Assembly (NCBI RefSeq): GCF_025949665.1
Contig: NZ_JAPDFT010000001.1
Location: 1,612,001 to 1,676,000 of the forward strand
DNA length: 64,000 bases
From: Chryseobacterium viscerum
GTDB lineage: Bacteria > Bacteroidota > Bacteroidia > Flavobacteriales > Weeksellaceae
Direction: 5' to 3'
Position numbers and translations under genes: made by a program. The stretch's first letter is position 1. The number at the start of each line of letters is the position of its first letter. Positions 50,792 to 60,251 of this stretch are shown here, in pieces. A model generated the notes under the pieces. The model was not told the origin of the DNA. It searched no databases and saw nothing but the letters and a program-made list of their open reading frames with translations.

Positions 50792-52507
50792 ATGAATACA
50801 CTAGAAAAAGCGAAACTTTGGTTAAGTGATACCTTCGATAAAGAAACGAGAGATGCTGTACAGACATTGATCGACAGTAATTCTCCTGATCTGGAAGATT
50901 CTTTCTACAGAGAACTGGAATTCGGGACAGGAGGTATGCGTGGGATAATGGGAGTAGGAACCAACCGCTTGAATAAATATACATTAGGACAGGCTACTCA
51001 GGGATTGGCCAATTATATGCTGCAGCAGTTCAAAGGAGAAGAAATTAAAGTGGCCATTGCTTATGATGTTCGTAATAACTCAAAAGAATTCGGAAAACTG
51101 GTAGCAGATGTTTTAACAGCAAACGGAATTAAAGTATTGCTTTTCAAAGATCACAGACCCACTCCTGAATTGTCTTTCACTGTACGTGATAAAAAATGTA
51201 ATGGGGGAATCGTGTTGACAGCTTCTCACAATCCGCCGGAATATAATGGTTATAAAGTATACTGGAACGACGGAGCACAAATTGTTCCGCCTAATGATGA
51301 AGCCATTATCAATGAAGTATATTCAGTAAAATTCGAGGAAATTAAATTCAACGGAAATGATGATCTGATCGAATGGATCGGAGAGGAGCAGGATGATGTG
51401 TATATTGATGCTTGTATTGAAAACTCTACCTATCAGAATGTTGGAAAAGAAAATTTAAATATTGTTTTCACTTCTATCCACGGAACAACCTATACTACCA
51501 TTCCTAAAGCTTTAGAAAAGGCTGGATTCAAAAAAATAGATCTTGTAAGAGAACAGATGATCCCAAGTGGAAATTTCCCTACAGTGGATTCTCCAAATCC
51601 GGAAGAGCCTGCAGCGCTGGAAATGGCAATGGATCTGGCAAGAATTACCAATGCAGATATCGTGATCGGAACAGATCCTGATGGGGACAGATTGGGTATC
51701 GCTGTAAGAAATCTTGATGGTGAAATGCAATTATTGAATGGTAACCAAACCAATACAATCCTTACTTACTACATTCTTAATGAGTGGAGAAAACAAGGAA
51801 GAATTACCGGAAAAGAGTTCATCGGTTCTACCATCGTAACTTCAGATATCTTCTTTGATATTGCTCAAAAATTTGGTGTAGAGTGCAAAGTAGGTCTTAC
51901 CGGATTCAAATGGATAGGAAAAATGATCCGTGAAGCAGAAGGAACACAGAAATTTGTATGTGGCGGTGAAGAAAGTTTCGGATTCATGACCGGAGATTTT
52001 GTACGTGATAAAGACTCTTGTGGAAGTATTCTTGTAGCTTGTGAAATTGCTGCATGGTGCAAAGCTAACGGAAAAACAATGTACCAATACATGATCGAGA
52101 TTTATGAAGACCTTGGAATGTATTATGAAGGATTGATCAATATTGTAAGAAAAGGAAAAGAAGGAGCTGAAGAAATTCAGAATATGATGAAAGACTTCCG
52201 TGAAAATCCTCCAAAAGAATTGGCAGGTTCATTAGTTGAAGAAGTGAAAGACTTTAAAGAGCAGACAAGTCTTACCATTTCTACAAATGAGAAAAAAGTA
52301 ATGAATGATATTCCAAAGTCTAACGTTTTGATCTATTACACACAGGATGGGACAAAAGTATGTGTAAGACCTTCAGGAACAGAGCCTAAAATCAAGTTCT
52401 ATGTTTCGGTGAAGGATTCCATTACTTCAGAAGCAGATTTCAGAGACAAATTAAAATCATTGGAAGCTAAAATCGGAGCTGTTAAAACAGATTTGAAACT
52501 GGATTAA
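50792..52507 (+). CDS. Phospho-sugar mutase (phosphoglucomutase/phosphomannomutase type)
   Basis: A 571-residue alpha-D-phosphohexomutase. The phosphoserine is S145 in LTASHNPPEYNGYKVYW, the Mg-binding loop is D295-P-D297-G-D299-R and the sugar-binding GEESFGFM loop and the C-terminal phosphate-binding RPSGTEPKIKFY are intact. It interconverts hexose 1- and 6-phosphates to supply nucleotide sugars or glycogen. The longer PGM2-like form is common in Bacteroidetes; choice between glucose and mannose cannot be made. Lipoprotein gene follows 17 bases later. Confidence 0.93.
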   Translation: MNTLEKAKLWLSDTFDKETRDAVQTLIDSNSPDLEDSFYRELEFGTGGMRGIMGVGTNRLNKYTLGQATQGLANYMLQQFKGEEIKVAIAYDVRNNSKEFGKLVADVLTANGIKVLLFKDHRPTPELSFTVRDKKCNGGIVLTASHNPPEYNGYKVYWNDGAQIVPPNDEAIINEVYSVKFEEIKFNGNDDLIEWIGEEQDDVYIDACIENSTYQNVGKENLNIVFTSIHGTTYTTIPKALEKAGFKKIDLVREQMIPSGNFPTVDSPNPEEPAALEMAMDLARITNADIVIGTDPDGDRLGIAVRNLDGEMQLLNGNQTNTILTYYILNEWRKQGRITGKEFIGSTIVTSDIFFDIAQKFGVECKVGLTGFKWIGKMIREAEGTQKFVCGGEESFGFMTGDFVRDKDSCGSILVACEIAAWCKANGKTMYQYMIEIYEDLGMYYEGLINIVRKGKEGAEEIQNMMKDFRENPPKELAGSLVEEVKDFKEQTSLTISTNEKKVMNDIPKSNVLIYYTQDGTKVCVRPSGTEPKIKFYVSVKDSITSEADFRDKLKSLEAKIGAVKTDLKLD

Positions 52508-52524
52508 TATTTCGGAAACAGCAG

Positions 52525-53436
52525 ATGATCAAAAAAATAATAGCAGTTTGCTTATTGTCTGCAGCTGTAGTTTCCTGTAAAAAGGAGACTGCAGTTTCAG
52601 ATAAAAAACCGGCAAATGATTCGATTGTTACAAAAGAAGCCATAGAAGATCAGTACAAGCCGATAGATACAGCTTGTTCTCCCGCTCATAAAACGGAGGA
52701 TTACATTACATCTCTTCAATGGTACCATACCAAAATCGACAAAGAAATGGCTGGAAACAGTCCGGAGCAGAATGACAAAGTATATGAAGATTATTTGAAA
52801 ATAAGAGGAAAGTATACACAATGTCTGATGAACCTTCACACGAATGTTTTGGATAAATATGTGAATTATTATAATTATGATAAGGATCAGTACAATCTTC
52901 CGGACAATGTTAAAAAAATAGCTTCAGAACTAAAAAAAGCAGGTCTTGAATTCAGAGAAGTGGGAGAAGGGATTACTGAAATATGGACCATTCCGGGATA
53001 TTATTCTTCTCTTTTTAAAAATAAAGTAACTCCGGATTATGAAGTTTACATTTCACAAACGGATAAAGAAAGTGAAACCAATTATGCAGCAGATGCAGGA
53101 TTGATTATCGGCTGGGAACAATTAGGTGACAGACTGATGTTCTGGGAAAATTTTATGAATAAATATCCTGAAAGTAAGCTGATAAAGACTGTAAAACAAG
53201 ACTATAACTACTATCTGTCCGATTATCTTTTAGGAATGGATAATACGCCTACCTACGAAAGAGAACAGGATAAAGGAACCGGAAAACTAAACGATGAAAA
53301 CAGAGCGGAATTCAACAGGATGATCAAAAAATATCCGAATTCCAATACGGCAAAAAAAGCAAAAGAAATAATCACTCTTTTTGATGCACAAATGCCGGTA
53401 GATCAAATACATGAAAAAATTAATGGTGAACGATAA
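52525..53436 (+). CDS. Hypothetical lipoprotein, helical
   Basis: A 303-residue predicted lipoprotein with signal MIKKIIAVCLLSAAVVSC (Cys 18). The mature part is mostly helical and charged with many Tyr, Lys and Glu and includes KYPESKLIKTVKQDYNYYLS and KYPNSNTAKKAKEIITLF, which read like tetratricopeptide-style helices. No named family. Tight spacing on both sides (17 bases from the mutase, 28 to the aminotransferase) suggests one transcript. Confidence 0.72.
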   Translation: MIKKIIAVCLLSAAVVSCKKETAVSDKKPANDSIVTKEAIEDQYKPIDTACSPAHKTEDYITSLQWYHTKIDKEMAGNSPEQNDKVYEDYLKIRGKYTQCLMNLHTNVLDKYVNYYNYDKDQYNLPDNVKKIASELKKAGLEFREVGEGITEIWTIPGYYSSLFKNKVTPDYEVYISQTDKESETNYAADAGLIIGWEQLGDRLMFWENFMNKYPESKLIKTVKQDYNYYLSDYLLGMDNTPTYEREQDKGTGKLNDENRAEFNRMIKKYPNSNTAKKAKEIITLFDAQMPVDQIHEKINGER

Positions 53437-53464
53437 TATTAGTAAATTTTAAATAAGAATAAAA

Positions 53465-54718
53465 GTGAAAGTTTCAAAATTAGCAGCGAACCTGATCGGT
53501 TCTGAAATTGTAAAAATTGGTAACGAAGTAAATGATCTAAAAGCAAAGGGAGCAGAAATTGCCAATCTTACTATTGGTGATCTGAATTCTAATATCTATC
53601 CTATTCCGGCATTGCTGAAGGAAGAGATTCAGAAAGCATATCAGAATAATCTGACGAATTATCCGCCTGCAAATGGACTTTTATCTTTAAGAAAAGAAGT
53701 TTCCAAAGACCTTAAAAAAAGATGGAACCTGGATTATTCTCCTGAAGATATCCTGATTACAGCCGGATCAAGACCTTTGATCTATGCCGTATATAAAACC
53801 ATCGTGGATGAAGGAGATAAAGTGGTATATCCTACACCATCATGGAACAACAATCACTATGCTTACCTTACTTCTGCCAACGCTATAGAAGTAAAAACAA
53901 AGCCTGAAACCAATTTCCTTCCGACTGCTGATGATTTAAGACCGCATTTGGATGGAGCTGTATTATTGGCATTATGTTCTCCATTGAATCCTACAGGAAC
54001 AATGTTTACAAAAGAGCAGCTTTCAGAGATTTGTGAACTGGTAATTGCTGAAAACAAAAAAAGAGGAGCAGATGAAAAGCCGTTATATTTAATGTATGAT
54101 CAGATCTATTCTTGCCTTACTTTCGGTGCTGAGCATGTAGATCCGGTTTCTCTTTTCCCTGAAATGAAAGACTATACCATCTATATTGACGGTATTTCAA
54201 AATGTCTTGCAGCAACAGGAGTACGTGTAGGATGGGGATTCGGACCTGCTCATATCCTTGATAAAATGAAGGCACTTCTTACTCACGTTGGAGCATGGGC
54301 ACCAAAGCCGGAACAGGAAGCAACCGCTAAATTCTATGAAAATTCAGAGAATGTAGATACTTTCGTTGAGGATTTTAAAGGTAAGCTTGAAGAAAGCTTA
54401 AAAGTTCTTCACAACGGAGTTCAGGATTTAAAAGGAAAAGGTCTTTCAGTAGACAGTATCGAACCTATGGGAGCTCTTTATCTTACCATTAAGTTAGACT
54501 ATATCGGGAAAACGAAACCGGATGGAGCTGTTATTGAAAACTCTTCAGATCTTGTATTCTACCTGATTAATGAAGCAGGAGTGGCTTTAGTACCGTTCTC
54601 AGCTTTCGGAGAAGACAAATCAGAGCCTTGGTTCCGTGCTTCTGTAGGAGGATTGGCAACAGAAGAAATCAAAGTAATGCTTCCGAAACTGGAAAATGCT
54701 TTGAACAAATTAAAGTAA
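53465..54718 (+). CDS. PLP-dependent class I/II aminotransferase
   Basis: A 417-residue fold-type I aminotransferase. K246 in DGISKCLAATGVRVGW binds PLP; CSPLNPTGTMFT and YDQIYSCLTF are the usual PLP-ring and phosphate contacts, and the RASVG late in the protein carries the carboxylate-binding Arg. The start is GTG at 53465 with no ATG nearby. The amino acid served (aspartate-, alanine- or aromatic-type) is not clear. It ends at a REP-like terminator (54737-54806). Confidence 0.9.
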   Translation: MKVSKLAANLIGSEIVKIGNEVNDLKAKGAEIANLTIGDLNSNIYPIPALLKEEIQKAYQNNLTNYPPANGLLSLRKEVSKDLKKRWNLDYSPEDILITAGSRPLIYAVYKTIVDEGDKVVYPTPSWNNNHYAYLTSANAIEVKTKPETNFLPTADDLRPHLDGAVLLALCSPLNPTGTMFTKEQLSEICELVIAENKKRGADEKPLYLMYDQIYSCLTFGAEHVDPVSLFPEMKDYTIYIDGISKCLAATGVRVGWGFGPAHILDKMKALLTHVGAWAPKPEQEATAKFYENSENVDTFVEDFKGKLEESLKVLHNGVQDLKGKGLSVDSIEPMGALYLTIKLDYIGKTKPDGAVIENSSDLVFYLINEAGVALVPFSAFGEDKSEPWFRASVGGLATEEIKVMLPKLENALNKLK

Positions 54719-54736
54719 TTCTCAAATAAAATATAA

Positions 54737-54806
54737 ACTTCGGCTCTGCCCGGCATGACATCGTTACATAGCAATGTCACGCTGAGCAGAGTCGAAGCTT
54801 TTTTAC
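54737..54806 (+). terminator. Long imperfect hairpin with T tail (REP-like terminator)
   Basis: CTTCGGCTCTGC pairs with GCAGAGTCGAAG, and TGACAT with ATGTCA inside, giving a ~60-base hairpin followed by TTTTTT. Similar GTCACGCTGAGC...GTCGAAG palindromes are widespread in flavobacterial genomes. Confidence 0.7.
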
Positions 54807-54821
54807 ATACAGAATACAATC

Positions 54822-55412
54822 ATGAAACTTCCGCAGAAATCATTTCTTGAAACAAAATATGTGTTTTTTTCAACACTGGTGATCATTACAATAGTGATTT
54901 TAAGTGTTTGGCTTTCAGGAAAAGCAGATCATCGTTCATTGTTTCAGAATTCAATAGTATCAACATCTGTTTTGGCCGGAGCATTTTTCCTGTTTATCAG
55001 TGCAGGTCTCTATTCTGGCTTAAAATTAAAAGACAATGTAGGGAATATTTTAAACAAAGAAAGAATACAAAGATATGCAGATAAAACGCCAAAATTTAAT
55101 GGTTTCGACTTTGATCCGCCAGCTGTAGGAGATGGAATAGGAGGTGTTCTTCTTTCTATTCTTGCATGGATTGTAATTTCCATTCTGCTCATTTTTCTTT
55201 CTTATTTTTTCGGACTTTTCTTTTGGTCAGCCATATTATTATTAGCCGCTAGCTTATATTGGGTATTTTTCAGAGCACTAAGATTGGTTTTTAAAAACTC
55301 AGGAAAATGTAAAGGAAATTTCTTTAAAAGCATTGGATTCGGACTTTTTTATTCTTTTCTCTATATTTCCTGGATGTATGGGGTTATTTTTTTAATTAAA
55401 TATTTAAACTGA
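54822..55412 (+). CDS. Hypothetical membrane protein, four helices
   Basis: A 196-residue inner-membrane protein. Hydrophobic segments at about 14-32, 43-62, 108-150 (two closely spaced) and 172-195, with a polar loop between (RYADKTPKFNGFDFDPPAVG). No family recognised. It starts 16 bases after the REP-like terminator and has no obvious promoter match of its own. Confidence 0.65.
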   Translation: MKLPQKSFLETKYVFFSTLVIITIVILSVWLSGKADHRSLFQNSIVSTSVLAGAFFLFISAGLYSGLKLKDNVGNILNKERIQRYADKTPKFNGFDFDPPAVGDGIGGVLLSILAWIVISILLIFLSYFFGLFFWSAILLLAASLYWVFFRALRLVFKNSGKCKGNFFKSIGFGLFYSFLYISWMYGVIFLIKYLN

Positions 55413-55466
55413 TAATAAATTATAACTTTATAAAAATTAAATAAATATTAAAAGTTAGAGAACCAC

Positions 55467-55498
55467 TTTGTACAACACTCACCTAGGAATTACCTTTG
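55467..55498 (+). promoter_or_regulatory. Promoter of PAP2 phosphatase gene
   Basis: TTTG at 55467-55470, 20 bases, TACCTTTG at 55491-55498. This overlaps the start of the longer reading (55496) and so supports the ATG at 55541. Confidence 0.75.
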
Positions 55499-55540
55499 GG
55501 CTTTTACACACCTAAATATAATAAAGTCGAAAATTACACG

Positions 55541-56527
55541 ATGAAAAAACTGAGATTTCTACTCTTACCAGTTTCAATATTGGTATGCTCACAAGAAGTT
55601 GATACATTGAAAGTAAAAGATCAGCCAAAGGAATCTGAGCTGCCAAAAGTACAGACTTATACCCTGAAAGATGGTTCTGTCAGAACGTATCCCAAACCTA
55701 AATTACTGGATTTTGTAACCAAGCTACCCAGAAACTTTATCAATACCAATAAAGATTTTGTAGCCAAAGATCATGCTTATTATCTGGGAGGAGCTGTTGC
55801 AGCCACTTTGATTCTGTTACCGTTTGACCAGAAACTGATCGACAATTCAAGAGAATTGGGGGAAAGATGGGGAATGGATAAGGATAATAATTACAACAAA
55901 ATAGGTGGTGTCTTTAAGATCCCTAAAGATATTGGCTCTACCTTATACCTGATTGGAAATGGTTCCACACTGGTCTTGCTTGGAATTGGTTTTGGAACAT
56001 ATGGCTTGATCAAAAATGACTACAGAGCACAGGCTACAGCCAGTGGTTTGATGGAAAGTTTAATTCTTTCCGGAGTTTTCACTCAAACCATTAAAAGAAT
56101 TACAGGAAGAGAAAGCCCTTTTATTGCAGAGATAAACGGTAATAAAGGAGGAGCCTGGAATCCTTTTCCAAGTTTTTCAGAATTTGGCAAGAATACCTCG
56201 AATTACGATGCAATGCCGTCAGGACATTTAACAACCTTTGTGGCCGGAATTACTGTGATTGCAGACAATTATCCGGATGCAAAATGGATAAAACCGGTAG
56301 GGTACACTTTAGCGGGAGCGTTGTGTTTTCAGATGATGCAAAGTAAAGTTCACTGGGCTTCAGATTATCCGTTAGCCCTATTAATGGGATATTTTATTGG
56401 AAAAACAATATCAAAAAGCAGATATACTTCATCAGAAGGAACCATCGGAAAAACAAAATATAATCTCAATTTTACGGCATCCCGTCAATGGGAGTATAAT
56501 ATGATAGGTGTAAAACTCTCTTTTTAA
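55541..56527 (+). CDS. PAP2 superfamily phosphatase
   Basis: A 328-residue exported or membrane protein with signal MKKLRFLLLPVSILVCSQ. The PAP2 phosphatase triad motifs are present: KRITGRESPF (KxxxxxxRP variant), PSGHLTTFVAG (PSGH) and SKVHWASDYPLALLMGY (SRxxxxxHxxxD variant with His and Asp). The substrate is likely a polyprenyl or lipid phosphate in the envelope, but could be a soluble phosphomonoester. Start chosen at 55541 because the promoter overlaps the longer reading. Confidence 0.88.
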   Translation: MKKLRFLLLPVSILVCSQEVDTLKVKDQPKESELPKVQTYTLKDGSVRTYPKPKLLDFVTKLPRNFINTNKDFVAKDHAYYLGGAVAATLILLPFDQKLIDNSRELGERWGMDKDNNYNKIGGVFKIPKDIGSTLYLIGNGSTLVLLGIGFGTYGLIKNDYRAQATASGLMESLILSGVFTQTIKRITGRESPFIAEINGNKGGAWNPFPSFSEFGKNTSNYDAMPSGHLTTFVAGITVIADNYPDAKWIKPVGYTLAGALCFQMMQSKVHWASDYPLALLMGYFIGKTISKSRYTSSEGTIGKTKYNLNFTASRQWEYNMIGVKLSF

Positions 56528-56544
56528 GCTGTTGAAATCTCTGT

Positions 56545-56580
56545 TTTGTAGAGTAAATAAGATACTTTTCACTACATTTG
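56545..56580 (+). promoter_or_regulatory. Possible promoter of kdsB
   Basis: TTTG at 56545-56548, 24 bases, TACATTTG at 56573-56580. The leader would be about 80 bases and contains an 11-codon mini-ORF (MKPVELKRIT). Confidence 0.5.
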
Positions 56581-56668
56581 ATCTCAAGATAAAAGGATTA
56601 TCACAGCTTTTGCAAATGCTGGGATGAAACCTGTTGAATTAAAGAGAATTACTTAATATTTTTACTGA

Positions 56669-57391
56669 ATGAAAATAATCGCTGTCATCCCTGCACGTTA
56701 CGAAGCAAGCCGTTTTCCGGGGAAACTAATGCAGATTTTAGGAGAAAAAACCGTTATCACCACCACTTATCAAAACGTAGTGGAAACCGGGCTGTTTGAT
56801 GAGGTATTTGTCGCAACAGACTCTGAAATTATTTTTGATGAAATCACAGCAAACGGCGGAAAAGCTGTAATGACAGGGCAGCACGAAACCGGAAGCGACC
56901 GTATTGCCGAAGCTGTACAGAATATAGACTGTGATATCGTGATCAATGTACAGGGAGATGAACCTTTCTTGAAACTGGAACCTTTACAGCAACTGATCGA
57001 AGTCTTTAAACATGATAATCAGCAGGAAATCTCTTTAGCTTCTTTAAAAATAAAGCTGTATGAGAAAGAGGAAGTTGAAAATCCAAATAATGTAAAAGTT
57101 ATTACAGATAACAATGGTTTTGCTCTGTATTTCAGCCGTTCTGTAATTCCTTTTCACAGGGAAGTTTCCTATGATATAAGCTATTTTAAACATATTGGGG
57201 TATATGCTTTCAGAAAAGAAGCACTATTGCAGTTTTCAAAACTCGAAATGAAACCGTTGGAAATATCCGAAAAAATTGAATGCATCCGCTATCTTGAATA
57301 CGGAATGAAAATCAAAATGATAGAAACCAACTTCGTAGGAGTAGGCATTGATACACCAGAAGATCTGGAGAAAGCCAGAAAGTTAATTTAA
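56669..57391 (+). CDS. kdsB: 3-deoxy-manno-octulosonate cytidylyltransferase
   Basis: A 240-residue CMP-KDO synthetase. N-terminal [19 protein letters not shown] is the nucleotide-binding signature, followed by [24 protein letters not shown] and [11 protein letters not shown], which hold CTP and Mg. The enzyme activates KDO for lipopolysaccharide core assembly in the cytoplasm. Full length, ending with the typical [15 protein letters not shown]. Confidence 0.96.
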   Translation: MKIIAVIPARYEASRFPGKLMQILGEKTVITTTYQNVVETGLFDEVFVATDSEIIFDEITANGGKAVMTGQHETGSDRIAEAVQNIDCDIVINVQGDEPFLKLEPLQQLIEVFKHDNQQEISLASLKIKLYEKEEVENPNNVKVITDNNGFALYFSRSVIPFHREVSYDISYFKHIGVYAFRKEALLQFSKLEMKPLEISEKIECIRYLEYGMKIKMIETNFVGVGIDTPEDLEKARKLI

Positions 57392-57448
57392 AATAACTGA
57401 AGAAAGTAAAGCAAATGGGCAAATAAACCTTTTCGCTTTTCAGCCTTT

Positions 57449-57479
57449 TTGCAATTTCACATAAATCCCCCTATATTTG
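57449..57479 (+). promoter_or_regulatory. Promoter of the LolA-like protein gene
   Basis: TTG at 57449-57451, 20 bases, TATATTTG at 57472-57479, with the ATG 18 bases later. Confidence 0.75.
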
Positions 57480-57497
57480 AATTTATAAATAAAATTA

Positions 57498-58160
57498 ATG
57501 AAGAAGTTATTATTAGTATTTGGACTGATATTTTCGCATATGACATTTGCGCAGACCGCAAAGGAAATTATAGACAAGAACATTGAATTATCCGGAGGGT
57601 TAACCAATTGGAAATTGTTGAATTCAGTATTACTTCAGGGAAAAGTAGTATTGGGAATCAAAGATGAGTATCCGATAAGAATTTTTCAGCAGCGTCCAAA
57701 TCTTACTAAAACATTGATTACTACCGGAGGAAAAGAAACCGCAATTGAAGGTTTTGATGGTACCAAAGGATATGCAATGAACTATGCGGCAAATAAGCTT
57801 CAGGAATACCCTGAATATGTACCGGAAAGTTTTGACAATGACTTCATTGATTGGGAAAATAAAGGTTTTGATGCCAAATACCTTGGAAAAGAAAAAGTAG
57901 GAGAGATCTACTGCCATAAAGTAGAACTTACCAAGAATGTCAATAAGAATATGTATTATTTTGATACAAAGACTTATATGTTGATAAAAGAAGTGAAAAA
58001 AGATGAAACGCTTGTCTATTCTGACTTTAAAAAAGTTGGAAACCTTACTATGCCTTTCAGAATAGAATCTTCCAGTACGAAGAAAGACGGAGATTATGTG
58101 ATGTTATTAAACAGAATTGACATTAACAAAGTTTTTCCGGCTAACATTTTTAAGTTTTAA
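57498..58160 (+). CDS. Periplasmic lipoprotein-localisation-like (LolA/LolB fold) protein
   Basis: A 220-residue exported protein with signal MKKLLLVFGLIFSHMTFAQ. The mature part is an unclosed beta-barrel pattern (YPIRIFQQRPNLTKTLITTG, ETAIEGFDGTKGYAM, YYFDTKTYMLIKEVKKDETL) typical of outer-membrane-lipoprotein-sorting-like proteins in Bacteroidetes. A lipid-carrying role is inferred from the fold only. It has its own promoter; the glutathione peroxidase gene follows 35 bases later. Confidence 0.8.
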   Translation: MKKLLLVFGLIFSHMTFAQTAKEIIDKNIELSGGLTNWKLLNSVLLQGKVVLGIKDEYPIRIFQQRPNLTKTLITTGGKETAIEGFDGTKGYAMNYAANKLQEYPEYVPESFDNDFIDWENKGFDAKYLGKEKVGEIYCHKVELTKNVNKNMYYFDTKTYMLIKEVKKDETLVYSDFKKVGNLTMPFRIESSSTKKDGDYVMLLNRIDINKVFPANIFKF

Positions 58161-58195
58161 TTTAACTGCAGTCCTGCTGCATAAAATGATAAAAA

Positions 58196-58771
58196 ATGAA
58201 AAATATTTTTTTACTGCTGCTTTCCTGTATAGCATTTCTGCAAAGCTGCACCAATCAAAAAAGTGAAATTTCTAAAGCCAAAACCATTGAACTTATGGGA
58301 AAAACAATATATGACTTCAAAGTAGAAAGTCTTGACGGGAAAGAAATCAATTTTGCAGATTTCAAAGGAAAAAAAATCCTGATTGTCAATACCGCTTCAG
58401 AATGTGGGTTTACCCCTCAGTATGCTGATCTTGAAAAGGTATATGAGGAATATAAAGATAAGCTGGTTGTAGTAGGATTTCCTGCCAATAATTTTGGAGG
58501 ACAGGAACCAGGAACCAATACCGAAATTGGCGCTTTCTGCCAGAAAAATTACGGAGTGACATTCCCTTTGGCTGCTAAAGTTTCTGTGAAAGGAGATGAT
58601 ACAGCTCCGATATTCAAGTATTTAACAGAACAGGAATTAAACGGAGTAAAAAACACAACCATCCTTTGGAACTTTACCAAATTCCTGGTTGACGAAAACG
58701 GAAAACTGATTGATTCTTTTGTAAGTACTACAAAGCCTACCGATGAGGCTATTACAAAATATCTGAAATAA
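58196..58771 (+). CDS. Glutathione peroxidase-family lipoprotein
   Basis: A 191-residue thiol peroxidase with a lipoprotein-type signal (MKNIFLLLLSCIAFLQSC), so it is probably membrane-anchored in the periplasm. Catalytic Cys70 is in NTASECGFTPQY; the GPx Gln is in NFGGQEPGT and the Trp in LWNFTKFL. In bacteria such cysteine GPx enzymes reduce lipid or hydrogen peroxides with thioredoxin-like partners. Ends before the terminator at 58794. Confidence 0.9.
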   Translation: MKNIFLLLLSCIAFLQSCTNQKSEISKAKTIELMGKTIYDFKVESLDGKEINFADFKGKKILIVNTASECGFTPQYADLEKVYEEYKDKLVVVGFPANNFGGQEPGTNTEIGAFCQKNYGVTFPLAAKVSVKGDDTAPIFKYLTEQELNGVKNTTILWNFTKFLVDENGKLIDSFVSTTKPTDEAITKYLK

Positions 58772-58793
58772 AGAGAAAAAAGTATATTTTTAC

Positions 58794-58824
58794 AAGTGGG
58801 TGTTTTTACATCCACTTTTTTTAT
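58794..58824 (+). terminator. Rho-independent terminator
   Basis: AAGTGGGTGT / ACATCCACTT stem (one G-T pair), T4 loop, long T run. Confidence 0.85.
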
Positions 58825-58848
58825 TTTTAAACTTAATCTCTGCTTCTT

Positions 58849-59364
58849 ATGAAGAAAATAATTTTTACCCTTTGTATCCTGGCTTCCTTTATGTTAGGAT
58901 TTGCTTTTAAAGCCGTTACAGAAAATAAGTCTGGTGAAACGAAAAGAGTAACCGGTATCGGCGGAATCTTTTTTAAATGTAAAGATCCTAAAAAAATGAG
59001 AGAATGGTATGAAAGCCATCTGGGACTTGCTACCAATGAGTACGGAGCTGTATTTGAGTGGTATCAGGGAGCCAATAATTCTAAAAAAGGATTTAGCCAA
59101 TGGAGCCCTTTCAGTGAAAAAACAAAATATTTTCAACCTTCTGAAAAAGATTTCATGATCAATTATAGGGTAGAAAACCTTGAAAAACTTATTGAACAGC
59201 TTAAAAAAGAAAATGTAACTATTGTTGATAAGATCGAGACCTATGAATATGGAAAATTTGTCCATATTATGGATATAGAAGGAAACAAGATAGAACTTTG
59301 GGAACCTAATGATATTGAATATGAAAAGTTAGGACAGAAAATGAACAGCAAAACCACAAAATAA
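58849..59364 (+). CDS. VOC (glyoxalase-like) family protein, exported
   Basis: A 171-residue protein with an N-terminal hydrophobic segment (IIFTLCILASFMLGFAFKAV) that is probably a signal or anchor. The body is a vicinal-oxygen-chelate fold: GIGGIFFKCKDPKKMREWYE, then FMINYRVENLEKLIEQLKKE and FVHIMDIEGNKIELWEPND, with the C-terminal Glu in ELWEP usual for the metal site. Substrate is unknown. Confidence 0.85.
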   Translation: MKKIIFTLCILASFMLGFAFKAVTENKSGETKRVTGIGGIFFKCKDPKKMREWYESHLGLATNEYGAVFEWYQGANNSKKGFSQWSPFSEKTKYFQPSEKDFMINYRVENLEKLIEQLKKENVTIVDKIETYEYGKFVHIMDIEGNKIELWEPNDIEYEKLGQKMNSKTTK

Positions 59365-59482
59365 TTAGGTGATAGGTAGTAGGATTTAGAGTTTAGGGAA
59401 ATTAATAAGAAGGTTTCAACTTTAGCATGAATCATATTACCTCGCATCCCGGACCCCAAATCTCCCGCCTCGCATCTTTTAA

Positions 59483-60139
59483 TTATTCATTGGTTTTCTC
59501 TGCAAAACAGAAAATATTTCCAAGCTTTATACTGGAGTATCCGTTACTTTTTATTTTTGAAGATTTGATCATTGCTTTTGCCAGAATATTGGTGGGCAAA
59601 GGCTTTTGGCTTTCTAATAACCCTAGTTTATTGGCAAACTTTATAATCCGGCTGCCCAGAACTTCTCCGGTTCTCTCAGAATTTGTCCGTTCAAGCATTC
59701 CCGGTTTGAAAATAGTAATCTTATTGAAGTGCAGCAGCTTTACAGCTTCTTCCAGTTCACCTTTCATTTTTGAATAGAAAATCTTTGATTGCGGATTCGC
59801 ACCATAGGCTGATACCAGAATATAATCTTCTACATCATTTTCTTTTGCGGCTTTCGCAAATTCATACTGATAATCGAAGTCTACTTTTTTTTGGGCTTCC
59901 TTACTTCCTGCATCCTTTAAAGTGGTTCCCAGACACGAAAATGCCACATCTCCCTTCACCATATTTTTCCATTCTTCAGGCTTTTCAAAATTCACAATAT
60001 GAACTGTAAGCTTATTATTCTGAATATCAACAGGTTTTCTGACAAAAATATCCACTTCATCAAACTCTTTGTCGTTGAGTAACTGATGTACCAGATCTTT
60101 TCCCGTGGCGCCTGTAGCACCTATTACCAGAGCTTTCAT
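59483..60139 (-). CDS. NAD(P)H-binding oxidoreductase, SDR-like atypical
   Basis: A 218-residue Rossmann-fold protein. The N-terminal KALVIGATGATGKDLVHQLL has the GxxGxxG dinucleotide motif and the middle contains YILVSAYGANPQSKIFYSKM with a Tyr-x-x-x-Lys. It resembles the HTATIP2/YbjT-type atypical short-chain dehydrogenases that bind NAD(P) but often have unclear activity. Read on the minus strand; a plus-strand frame over the same bases (59427-59777) is a shadow. The ~100 bases before it hold a TTTAGGG-like tract at 59385-59398 and nothing else. Confidence 0.88.
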   Translation of the reverse strand: MKALVIGATGATGKDLVHQLLNDKEFDEVDIFVRKPVDIQNNKLTVHIVNFEKPEEWKNMVKGDVAFSCLGTTLKDAGSKEAQKKVDFDYQYEFAKAAKENDVEDYILVSAYGANPQSKIFYSKMKGELEEAVKLLHFNKITIFKPGMLERTNSERTGEVLGSRIIKFANKLGLLESQKPLPTNILAKAMIKSSKIKSNGYSSIKLGNIFCFAEKTNE

Positions 60140-60251
60140 AATAATTGTGATTTTGTGAGATTATTTCTTTCTTAAATTTACTAAATTTGAATTAAAGATT
60201 AAAGAATTATATCATTTAATCATTACTGATCACTCATTACTCATATTGAAT

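Noticed and set aside
59427..59777. Plus-strand 116-codon ORF
   Set aside because: Antisense to the NAD(P)-binding oxidoreductase gene, whose GATGATG motif is clear.
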